From positions 1 to 40,121 of the forward strand of contig JAHCJE010000012.1 of the NCBI GenBank assembly GCA_026128865.1: a stretch of 40,121 bases of DNA, in the 5' to 3' direction. This document shows, piece by piece, positions 15,394 to 21,643 of this stretch; positions within the stretch are counted from its first letter, which is position 1; every line of letters starts with the position of its first letter. The DNA comes from Phycisphaeraceae bacterium. GTDB taxonomy: Bacteria; Planctomycetota; Phycisphaerae; Phycisphaerales; UBA1924. The notes under the pieces were generated by a model. That model saw only the letters and a program-made list of their open reading frames with translations. It did not search any database and had not been told where the DNA came from. The translations under genes were made by a program, and so were the position numbers.

Positions 15394-15501
15394 CTTGTCC
15401 TTGTGGCGCGCGGCGAAAGCCTACAGGGCCTCTTGGTCCCTATCGACGGCGACGCGGAGCAGCAGCTCGGCGTCATCGACCTGTACCAGAGGGTCCGGCA
15501 T
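15394..15501 (-). pseudogene. N-terminal segment of sigma factor with in-frame TAG
   Basis: From the ATG at 15501 the frame reads MPDPLVQVDDAELLLRVAVD then RDQEAL, stop (15423-15421), and then AFAARHKDK in the same frame into the sigma gene. GGGGAAG lies nine bases before the ATG. A single G-to-T change of a GAG codon would explain the stop. Six or more genes in this window end in TAG, so the codon is not generally reassigned. Confidence 0.65.
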
Positions 15502-15536
15502 CCCGGAGGCTTCCCCTTCTGTAGCCCATACGCGCC

Positions 15537-15577
15537 CCCCTTAGCCCGATCTGTCACCCGCCAGCGCGGTTAAGGGG
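15537..15577. promoter_or_regulatory. Inverted repeat in divergent promoter region
   Basis: CCCCTTAGCC (15537-15546) and GGTTAAGGGG (15568-15577) match at nine of ten positions across 21 bases. The dyad lies between the minus-strand sigma gene and the plus-strand DUF2188 gene, as an operator shared by divergent promoters would. Confidence 0.35.
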
Positions 15578-15660
15578 TAAGCGTACACCCTTCCGGAGGG
15601 CGCCGTGGCCCACCATCTCCCCCGGGCGCAGCATTCCCGGCTATCGAAAGGCGACTCATC

Positions 15661-15894
15661 ATGACAAACGGCAAGAACATTCACGTTGTCCCCCACGGGA
15701 GCGGCTGGCAGGTCAAGCCCGAGGGCGGCGGGCCCGTCTCTAACCACCGGACCCAAGGGAGCGCCGAGGACGCCGGCCGGCGCCTCGCCCAGCAGAACCA
15801 CAGTGAGCTGGTGATCCACCGCCCCAACGGGCAGATCCGCGACAAGGATAGCTACGGCAACGACCCGCCCCGCTCGAAGGACACCAAGCACTGA
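15661..15894 (+). CDS. DUF2188-family small protein
   Basis: The 77-residue product has the compact DUF2188 pattern: NIHVVPHGSGWQVKPEGGGP, then TQGSAEDAGRRLAQQN, then ELVIHRPNGQIRDKDSYGND, and a charged C-terminus. The domain is small, single and cytosolic, and its function is unknown. It is the first plus-strand gene and sits 78 bases before the TIR locus, so it may share its transcription, but its own RBS (AAAGG) and separate spacing do not show that it belongs to the same system. Confidence 0.82.
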   Translation: MTNGKNIHVVPHGSGWQVKPEGGGPVSNHRTQGSAEDAGRRLAQQNHSELVIHRPNGQIRDKDSYGNDPPRSKDTKH

Positions 15895-15972
15895 ACTCAG
15901 GGTCTGGATTGCCTGCCGCCGCCTCGGGCCGCCGGAAGATCGCCACCAAGCCACCCGTAGACTGGAGTTACC

Positions 15973-16443
15973 ATGAAGGTGTTCGTGTCTCACAAGCAAG
16001 AAGACTCGGCTGCCGCGACGCGGGTCGCCGACCGGCTACGGACCAACCGGGCCGACGTCTACCTTGACGTCATCGACACCTCCAAGCCGCGCGGCGAAGA
16101 CCTCACGGAGTACCTGCGCGAGAGGCTTGCGCAGTGCACGCACTTGATGGCCGTGGTCTCCGAGGTGACCAAGGTGTCGTGGTGGGTGCCGTGGGAGATC
16201 GGCGTTGCCACCGAGCGCCGGTACCCGCTGGCGACCTTCGCCGCCGGGCGGTGCGATCTGCCCGAGTACCTCCGCAAGTGGCCGTACCTTGTCAGCGACA
16301 GCGACATCGACACCTTCGTGCGCGTCTCGCGGGCGACCGAGAGCTTGGTCGAACACGAGGTGCGCTACAAGACGGCAGAGGTGGCTCGTGCTACCTATGC
16401 CGACCGGTTCTTCCGCGACATCCGCAGGGCCCTGGGCCAATAG
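15973..16443 (+). CDS. TIR-domain protein (TIR gene 1)
   Basis: The 156-residue protein is a single TIR domain. It opens MKVFVSHKQEDSAAATRVAD (strand A and helix A), continues with DVYLDVIDTSKP, and has SEVTKVSWWVPWEIGVA, where Glu75 sits at the place of the catalytic glutamate of NAD-cleaving TIR domains. The C-terminal ~60 residues are helical and follow the TIR fold. TIR proteins of this type use NAD+ either to deplete it or to make a cyclic ADP-ribose-type signal. GGAG lies six bases before the ATG. It is the first of a run of genes leading to the caspase-like protease, so signal production for that effector is the best guess. Confidence 0.82.
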   Translation: MKVFVSHKQEDSAAATRVADRLRTNRADVYLDVIDTSKPRGEDLTEYLRERLAQCTHLMAVVSEVTKVSWWVPWEIGVATERRYPLATFAAGRCDLPEYLRKWPYLVSDSDIDTFVRVSRATESLVEHEVRYKTAEVARATYADRFFRDIRRALGQ

Positions 16444-16461
16444 CTCATCAGGATCATCAGC

Positions 16462-16848
16462 ATGGCAACCAACAACCGCATTTTCACCAGCTTCGCCGTC
16501 GAGGACAGCAACTACCGCGACCTGCTCGTGGGGCAGGCCCGCAACGCGCGCAGCCCGTTCGAGTTCGTGGACATGTCTGTCAAGGAGCCGTGGGACTCGC
16601 AGTGGAAGACCCGCTGTCGCTCGAAGATCTGCGGGTGCGATGGGATGATCGCACTCCTGAGTTCGAGCACCCCCAATGCCGACGGGCAGTTGTGGGAGAT
16701 CGCCTGCGCCCGCGAGCAGGGCATCCCCGTGATCGGCATCTACGTGAGCGACTCCGATCGGCCCGCGTATCTGCCCCAGGCCCTCTCGGGCGTGCGGGTC
16801 GTCACGTGGACCTGGGACAACATCGCCAACTTCATCCGATCGCTGTAG
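16462..16848 (+). CDS. ThsB-like TIR-fold protein (TIR gene 2)
   Basis: This 128-residue protein matches the MTH538/DUF1863 TIR-like family that includes the Thoeris sensor ThsB. It reads RIFTSFAVEDSNYRDLLVGQ, then FEFVDMSVKEPWDSQWKTR, CDGMIALLSSSTPNADGQLW with Glu79 next, and GIPVIGIYVSD. In Thoeris, ThsB proteins sense phage infection and make a cyclic ADP-ribose-type messenger. Here the gene lies 18 bases after TIR gene 1 and nine bases before the caspase-like gene. Both TIR genes end in TAG. Confidence 0.82.
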   Translation: MATNNRIFTSFAVEDSNYRDLLVGQARNARSPFEFVDMSVKEPWDSQWKTRCRSKICGCDGMIALLSSSTPNADGQLWEIACAREQGIPVIGIYVSDSDRPAYLPQALSGVRVVTWTWDNIANFIRSL

Positions 16849-16857
16849 GAGGAGGCC

Positions 16858-17871
16858 GTGACGGAGACGAAGAAGGCCCTGCTCATCGGTGTCAACAGCT
16901 ACGCCGACGCGGCGCTGCCGAAGCTGTCGGCTTCGGTGCGAGACGTTGAGGCAATGGCCGGCGCCCTGGCCCGTCACCGCGACGGCACGGATCGGCTCAA
17001 CTACGAGTGCACCATGCTGCGCGACGCCGCGCCAGACGGGTCGCGGCTCACTCGCGCTCAGCTCCGGCGCGCAATCACCGACCATTTCCACGATTTCAGC
17101 GGTGACCTCCTGCTGTACTACTCGGGGCACGGCGTGCTCGGGAGCACTGGGGGGTTCATCACGGCCTACGACTCCGAGCGGGACGACCCCGGGGTGCCTA
17201 TGACGGAGATCATGACCCTGGCGAAAAACGCGCGGGCGAGGGAGATCCTGATTATCCTCGACTGTTGCTACGCGGGGCAGCTGGGCATCGCGGCCGATTC
17301 GGGCCGCACCATTTTCGGGGACTCACTGGCGACAATCAGGGAAGAGATGACGGTGATCGCCGCCTGCACGGCTGCGCAGCATGCCGTTGAGATCGGCGGC
17401 CGGAGCGCGTTCACAGCTGCCCTGGTCGATGCCCTTGAGGGCGGAGCCGCCGACCACCTGGGTCAGGTGACCGCGGGCGCGGTGTACGCATACGCGCGCC
17501 GACGATTCGGGGTTTCTGGTCAGCGGCCCGTCTACAAATCGCACACCAGCGACGTCACCGTCGTGCGGCGGTGTGAGGCCACGATCAATCATGCCGATCT
17601 CACCCGCATGATCGGCCTGTTTCCTTCCCTCGACTTCAAACTCCAACTCGATCCCGAGTACGAACCGGAGGATGAGCACGGCAACGTCAAGGAGCCGGTC
17701 AACAGGGGCAAGGTCGATTGCGCGCTGATGCTCAAACGTCTCCGCGACGCGGGCCTTGTCAAGTCAACCGACGGCGCGCAGTTCTACTGGGTGGCACGAC
17801 GAAGTGGCACATTGGAACTGACCCGTCGTGGCCGCGAGTACTGGCTGCTCACGAGGGAGGGGAAGATCTGA
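16858..17871 (+). CDS. Caspase-like protease (peptidase C14) with C-terminal winged-helix-like domain
   Basis: The 337-residue protein starts at a GTG with GGAGGAGG just upstream. Residues 1 to about 220 form a caspase fold: KALLIGVNSYADAALPKL, the catalytic histidine in LLLYYSGHG (His91), and the catalytic cysteine in LIILDCCYAG (Cys137). Residues about 235-337 look like a winged helix or small effector-associated domain (VDCALMLKRLRDAGLVKS, then ELTRRGREYWLL). Caspase-like proteases act as cell-killing effectors in several bacterial immune systems, including a TIR-caspase form of Thoeris in which the TIR product activates the protease. The close spacing to two TIR genes and a SLOG-like gene supports that role. 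No transmembrane segment is seen. Confidence 0.87.
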   Translation: MTETKKALLIGVNSYADAALPKLSASVRDVEAMAGALARHRDGTDRLNYECTMLRDAAPDGSRLTRAQLRRAITDHFHDFSGDLLLYYSGHGVLGSTGGFITAYDSERDDPGVPMTEIMTLAKNARAREILIILDCCYAGQLGIAADSGRTIFGDSLATIREEMTVIAACTAAQHAVEIGGRSAFTAALVDALEGGAADHLGQVTAGAVYAYARRRFGVSGQRPVYKSHTSDVTVVRRCEATINHADLTRMIGLFPSLDFKLQLDPEYEPEDEHGNVKEPVNRGKVDCALMLKRLRDAGLVKSTDGAQFYWVARRSGTLELTRRGREYWLLTREGKI

Positions 17872-18369
17872 ATGCCGACGCGCCTGGGTATCTCAGGTCA
17901 TCAAGACCTCGCCGACGCATCGGCGTGGGCGTGGGCGCGTCAGGCCCTTTCGGCGTTGGTGGCCGATCAACCGATGCCCATTCAGGCGGTCTCGTCGCTG
18001 GCCCGCGGGGCCGACCAGTTGTTCTCGGAAATCGTGCTGAACGCCGGCGGGTCGCTCTACGCCGTCATTCCATTTCCCGGCTACGAGCGAACCCTCGCGG
18101 GCGAGCACCTAGATCGCTACCACGCTCTGGCCGCGCGAGCGCACGTAGAGGTCAGGCAGCCAGCTGAGAGTGACGAGGCCTCCTTTTGGGCTGCCGGGCA
18201 GCGCGTGGTTGACCTCTCAACTCTCTTGATTGCCGTGTGGGACGGCAAGCCTGCCCGCGGGCTCGGCGGCACAGGCGATGTCGTGCGATATGCAATGGAG
18301 CATCACAAGCCGGTCGTCCACGTGAACCCGGATCGGCGGACAGTACAGCGGCTGGGCATAGCACCGTAA
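17872..18369 (+). CDS. SLOG/YpsA-like Rossmann-fold protein
   Basis: The 165-residue product reads LGISGHQDLADASAWAWARQ, then VSSLARGADQLFSEIVLNAG, LYAVIPFPGYERT and, near the end, LGGTGDVVRYAMEHHKPVVHVN. This is the pattern of the SLOG/LOG superfamily, whose members bind nucleotides or NAD-derived ligands; a SLOG domain is the sensor that binds the cyclic ADP-ribose signal in ThsA of type I Thoeris. The ATG directly follows the caspase stop codon (TGAATG). I infer a receptor or signal-processing role next to the TIR proteins. A nucleoside hydrolase-like activity is the main alternative. Confidence 0.72.
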   Translation: MPTRLGISGHQDLADASAWAWARQALSALVADQPMPIQAVSSLARGADQLFSEIVLNAGGSLYAVIPFPGYERTLAGEHLDRYHALAARAHVEVRQPAESDEASFWAAGQRVVDLSTLLIAVWDGKPARGLGGTGDVVRYAMEHHKPVVHVNPDRRTVQRLGIAP

Positions 18370-18380
18370 GTGGAGGGACG

Positions 18381-19523
18381 ATGGCCACAATCCGCGAGTT
18401 CATGGACCGCCTGGAGCGTGACCCCTGGCGGGTGACGCACCCCTTCGAGGCATCTGTAAATGACGCCAACGAGCGACTCTTTGCCTGCACGAGCGCGGCC
18501 AAGGCCGAGGCCGTGCTGAACGAGTGGTTGGCGTCGAACCAGCCGTGCCTCTTCGGACGTTCGGCGGCGCGGCAGGGCTTGCTGAGCCACTGCGTCCTCT
18601 TTGAGCCGGATCTGCTGAACTCCGACACACACATCCGCGATGCGATCCAGGCGGCGCGCACCGAATGGACCCGCCGAGGATTCAACGGCGAGAGGAGCGG
18701 GTTCGTGGTCTCCGCGATCTCACCCCGATTGGCCTATGCCAAGCCGGGGGCCATCCTGAAGGCCATCGCCCAGCGGTTGTGCTCGCTCTATCTGCTCGAT
18801 GAAGTGGAATGCGATCGAGTCTACCTCGACGATCTCTTCCTCCAGGCACCAGGGCACAATGGCCGAGTCTGGCGCTGGCGGGCGGGCGTGAACTACTTCG
18901 CTGCCAACGGCGACGGGCGGTGGTGGCAGGATCACCGCATGCCTGGTGGGATCGCTTTTTCGGTGAACTCTGTCGGCCACATGGCTCGTTCAGGCGCGAT
19001 CGCCAAACTGCTCAAGGACGGCGCTGGCGTTCTGGGCCTCGATTCGCGCGAACTTCCCGCCACGCCCGTTGATTCCCTCGACAAGGCGCTGCTGGTAGCG
19101 ATGCAAACGATTGCCGGGGCGTCACAGGCTGTCTCCGGCAAGGCCACAATGCTGCGACCGCTCGCGCCTGACGCGGCTGCCGCACGGCGTTGCCCGGCGC
19201 ACTTCCCTGCCAAGCTTCAGGCGTTCGACAGGTGCGAATACGACGGCTTCTACCACACGGACTACACGCTCCCGACGGAGTACTTCGATGACGCCGCGGA
19301 GCGTCCCGCGCACGTTCGGCAGTGGAGCTTGGACTTCACCTACCTGTCCGATGCGGGCGTCAACAACCCGGCTGGGGTCGCAATGGGGACCGGGCAGGTC
19401 ATCAAGGCTCCGTTCGATGGGCCGTGGCGCGAGCCATCGTCGAAGCGCGAACGAGCGGCCGGGGAACTCATCGACCTGGCCGCGGTGCCGCGTCTCCGGG
19501 ACGCGTTGGCCAGGGCGGACTAG
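18381..19523 (+). CDS. Uncharacterised 380-residue protein of the TIR-caspase locus
   Basis: No family is recognised with confidence. The N-terminal half (REFMDRLERDPWRVTHPFEA, then NQPCLFGRSAARQGLLSHCV and ILKAIAQRLCSLYLL) resembles weakly the YqcI/YcgG (GntA-type) haem-oxygenase family. The C-terminal half (DGFYHTDYTLPTEYFDD, then WSLDFTYLSDAGVNNPAG) is unlike anything I know. It has many His, Tyr and Trp residues, but no signal peptide or membrane segment. GGAGG precedes the ATG and it follows the SLOG gene by 11 bases, so it is almost certainly part of the operon. Its stop codon overlaps the stop of the convergent TIR gene by four bases. Confidence 0.68.
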   Translation: MATIREFMDRLERDPWRVTHPFEASVNDANERLFACTSAAKAEAVLNEWLASNQPCLFGRSAARQGLLSHCVLFEPDLLNSDTHIRDAIQAARTEWTRRGFNGERSGFVVSAISPRLAYAKPGAILKAIAQRLCSLYLLDEVECDRVYLDDLFLQAPGHNGRVWRWRAGVNYFAANGDGRWWQDHRMPGGIAFSVNSVGHMARSGAIAKLLKDGAGVLGLDSRELPATPVDSLDKALLVAMQTIAGASQAVSGKATMLRPLAPDAAAARRCPAHFPAKLQAFDRCEYDGFYHTDYTLPTEYFDDAAERPAHVRQWSLDFTYLSDAGVNNPAGVAMGTGQVIKAPFDGPWREPSSKRERAAGELIDLAAVPRLRDALARAD

Positions 19524-19933
19524 TGCCCATCAAGCGCGTAGGCGCGGATCGCGCTGACAACAGAATCTCGCCGCCAACCAACGATGGGGCACTGCGCCTC
19601 CTGCACGGCCTTGGGAATCCGCTGCGCACCGTTCGGCATGACGCCGACGATTGGGATGCCGCGGATTCTCGCCCACTTGATCTCCCACTTCATCCAGTAT
19701 CGATGAGCAATCTCCATGCCGATCACCACAACTAGAATGTCGGCGTCCCCGAGTCGCTTCCGCAAGCGGCGTTCAAAGGTCCTGTCCTCCCGCAGCGCGG
19801 AATCCTCGCGGACGCTGAGGTCCTTCCACCTGAAGAGCGGCTCCTCCTCCAGCCACTCGACCAGGCGGCGGTATTCAGCAGCGTATTCCCAGCAGTGCGA
19901 GATGAACACGCGGTATGTTCGCAGCATCGCCAT
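19520..19933 (-). CDS. ThsB-like TIR-fold protein (TIR gene 3)
   Basis: The 137-residue product has the ThsB/MTH538-type sequence TYRVFISHCWEYAAEYRRLV, then RWKDLSVREDSAL, LGDADILVVVIGMEIAHRYW, and MKWEIKWARIRGIPIVGVMP. Glu84 is at the expected catalytic position. The ATG at 19933 is favoured by AAGGA upstream; one at 19927 is possible. The upstream extension of the open frame lies antisense to TIR gene 4 and is discarded. The gene faces the operon (overlapping stops) and is divergent from TIR gene 4. Thoeris loci often hold several ThsB genes, each thought to respond to different phages. Confidence 0.82.
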   Translation of the reverse strand: MAMLRTYRVFISHCWEYAAEYRRLVEWLEEEPLFRWKDLSVREDSALREDRTFERRLRKRLGDADILVVVIGMEIAHRYWMKWEIKWARIRGIPIVGVMPNGAQRIPKAVQEAQCPIVGWRRDSVVSAIRAYALDGH

Positions 19934-20035
19934 CGCCCGTCCTTGAAGGGCCCCGACGGCACCACCGCCTCCGGCAGCCACCCACGGGCTTCGGTATCCT
20001 ACCGGCGAGTGCGCCGAGCCCGCGGGAACCGAACC

Positions 20036-20446
20036 ATGCCAAAAAAGAAGGTGTACATCGCGTTCGACTACGACGACCTTGGCGTCAAGCAGAACCTGAT
20101 CGCGGAGTCGCAACGGCCGGATTGCCCCTGGGAGTTCGTCGACAACTCCCTCAGCCGGGCCATCCCTGACCGGTGGACTGCTGAAGCGGAGCGGCTGATC
20201 AGGATCTCCGACTTCGTGATCGTGATCTGCGGCACTCAGACCCACCAGGCGAACGGAGTTGCGGTCGAGGTCCAATTGGCCCAGAAGCTCGGCAAGCCGT
20301 ACTTTCTGCTGTCCGGAACCCGCAAGGGCACGCCGTGCAAGCCCAAACATGCGCGGGCAGAAGACATGATCTGGACATATCGCTGGCCAACGCTGCGGAC
20401 TCTTCTGTGCGGCGGCGTGCCCCCGCAAGACGCAGCCCTCAGATGA
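20036..20446 (+). CDS. ThsB-like TIR-fold protein (TIR gene 4)
   Basis: The 136-residue product reads KVYIAFDYDDLGVKQNLIAE, then PWEFVDNSLSRAIPDRWTAE, and ISDFVIVICGTQTHQANGVA followed by VEVQLAQKLGKPYFLL. This is again the MTH538/ThsB-like TIR fold; Glu78 occupies the catalytic position. Its first strand carries FDYDD where the others have S-H or S-F, a pattern also met in ThsB-type proteins. It lies about 100 bases from the divergent TIR gene 3, so the two may share a promoter region. It ends the immune-like island. Confidence 0.8.
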   Translation: MPKKKVYIAFDYDDLGVKQNLIAESQRPDCPWEFVDNSLSRAIPDRWTAEAERLIRISDFVIVICGTQTHQANGVAVEVQLAQKLGKPYFLLSGTRKGTPCKPKHARAEDMIWTYRWPTLRTLLCGGVPPQDAALR

Positions 20447-20777
20447 AGCGCCTCCGGCTGGAAGTTGCAAGGTTGGGCCGCCAACCCAAGCGAGCATGAG
20501 AGGGGTGCAGCTGCTGGACTAGAACTGGCGTCGCGCTTGCGCGACGGAAGCGAATCCCTTGTGCGCGCCGTGTCTCGAAGCTCCGTTCCGCTCTCCCGCC
20601 CGAACCGAACGTCCTGTTCACAGAGAGGTCGAGAGCGCGAGAGTTTGGCGCGGGTGACGGGCCGAGAGGGCGTCGTTCCGCTCGGGGCGGTGGCCTCTCG
20701 GATCGAAGCCGAGAGCGCGGGAACCCCGCCGGAGCGCCCAAACGGCGGCGAAATCCCCGACCGGTCTGTAAACGGCA

Positions 20778-20807
20778 CGGCCCCCGTCGCCTTGGCGACG
20801 GGGGCCG
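20778..20807. terminator. Strong 14-bp hairpin, possible terminator
   Basis: CGGCCCCCGTCGCC pairs perfectly with GGCGACGGGGGCCG across a two-base loop (or a 13-bp stem with loop CTTG). There is no T-run after it on either strand, so it may act with Rho or as an RNA-stability element. It stands between the TIR island and the metal cluster. Confidence 0.45.
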
Positions 20808-20900
20808 AACTCCGTATCCACAACCCTCACGAACCGATTCTCTTGGGGACATTTGACGACTTACCGCCGTTTGGCCGGTTTACGCGCGACGTGCCATAGG

Positions 20901-20918
20901 GTCCGGGCGAACCCGGAC
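20901..20918. promoter_or_regulatory. Dyad GTCCGGG-CGAA-CCCGGAC
   Basis: A perfect 7-bp inverted repeat with a four-base centre overlaps the GAACCCGG box of the putative promoter of the first metal-cluster gene. The position suits an operator, but no regulator gene is seen in the window. Confidence 0.4.
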
Positions 20919-20937
20919 AGCTCTCAAGCGGTATACA
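20909..20937 (+). promoter_or_regulatory. Putative promoter of metal-efflux cluster
   Basis: GAACCCGG, 15 bases, then TATACA. The same two boxes with the same spacing stand before the small secreted gene at 31571. The TATAC box is 27 bases before the ATG at 20964. Confidence 0.45.
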
Positions 20938-20963
20938 CTCTCCGACCGATACACCCCAAACAG

Positions 20964-21431
20964 ATGCCCGCTGCCGCCATCAAACTCGTCGCCATGCTCC
21001 TGCTCGTCGTGCAGGGAGCGATCGCGTTGGCTCCCGGGCGGGTGCTGTGCATCCCGGTTCGAGACTGCGGAACCCACGAACCGGAGGTGCTTGCGGCGTG
21101 CAACCACTGCGATTCCCACGGGAGTTCGAACGTAGTGGACGGCTCAGGCGGTCCGGGCCAACAGCACGGTCCCTTCATCACGGCGTTTCACCCCGTAGAC
21201 GAATGCGGCTGCCATCTGCATGTGCCGGTTCCGAGCGACCAGCAGGTTCCGAACAATCCAAAGGGTGACAATCCTGATCTGCGGACGTTCTTCGTCCCCA
21301 TGATGGTCGTCGCCATCGTCTTGAAATGGGAACTCAATCCGCCTCTTGCGGTCGGTGCTCATTTCCATCCGCCGAACTTTAGCGCTTCTGATCAGGTTCT
21401 CGCGCTAAAGACCACCCGCCTTCTCATCTAG
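20964..21431 (+). CDS. Small secreted Cys/His-containing protein, head of metal-efflux cluster
   Basis: The 155-residue product starts at the ATG 27 bases after the TATAC box. Residues 4-22 (AAIKLVAMLLLVVQGAIAL) form a signal peptide. The mature part has Cys/His pairs fit for metal or disulphide bonding (CNHCDSHG, then DECGCHLHVP) and a hydrophobic segment FFVPMMVVAIVLKW toward the end. No named family is recognised. A protein of the same kind heads the second export cluster at 31571, with a similar promoter-like region, so the two probably play equivalent roles, perhaps metal sensing or binding in the periplasm. Confidence 0.6.
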   Translation: MPAAAIKLVAMLLLVVQGAIALAPGRVLCIPVRDCGTHEPEVLAACNHCDSHGSSNVVDGSGGPGQQHGPFITAFHPVDECGCHLHVPVPSDQQVPNNPKGDNPDLRTFFVPMMVVAIVLKWELNPPLAVGAHFHPPNFSASDQVLALKTTRLLI

Positions 21432-21445
21432 CGCAAACGTTTCCG

Positions 21446-21483
21446 CCCGCCGCCTTCGGGGAACATCTGTTCCGAGCGGCGGG
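21446..21483. promoter_or_regulatory. Nested inverted repeats before outer-membrane factor gene
   Basis: CCCGCCGC (21446-21453) pairs with GCGGCGGG (21476-21483), and inside it GGAACA pairs with TGTTCC (21460-21473). The dyad lies just after the small secreted gene and about 160 bases before the next start, where it could be a leader hairpin, partial terminator or operator. Confidence 0.4.
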
Positions 21484-21643
21484 TGATGTCGTTGTGCCTG
21501 CTGCGAGCCGCCTGGCTCAGACAGCGGTTCTTGGCGCTGCTTCCCATCACAACTCGGTTCGGATCGCATCCAGCGATGCTCGTCGTCCCCGGACGTCTCG
21601 GGCTTGCCGGCGCGACTGCTCGCTCACTCGCTCGGAGTTCCAC

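Larger units (their letters stand above)
20447..20963. other. 517-bp region without a convincing gene
   Basis: Open frames are present but the translations are low complexity or antisense-like. The region holds a short dyad at 20530-20547 (CGTCGCGC, TT, GCGCGACG), a 14-bp hairpin at 20778-20807, another at 20901-20918 and the promoter-like motif of the metal cluster at its right end. It separates the TIR island from the metal-resistance genes. Confidence 0.6.

Noticed and set aside
14863..15501. General reassignment of TAG to an amino acid
   Set aside because: At least six other genes here end in TAG at positions where the protein family should end, so TAG works as a stop.
16036..17130. 364-residue minus-strand open frame across the TIR and caspase genes
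   Set aside because: Antisense shadow; the plus strand carries intact TIR and caspase motifs with good ribosome sites.
20490..20570. Antisense tRNA-like stretch (GGACTAGAACTGGCGTCGC followed by a small hairpin)
   Set aside because: It recalls the T-arm of a tRNA read backwards, but the T-loop consensus, anticodon stem and acceptor pairing cannot be built, so no tRNA or att-in-tRNA is claimed.
20465..20899. 144-residue plus-strand open frame between the TIR island and the metal cluster
   Set aside because: It has no family-like segment, includes a perfect hairpin in its frame and lacks a ribosome site.
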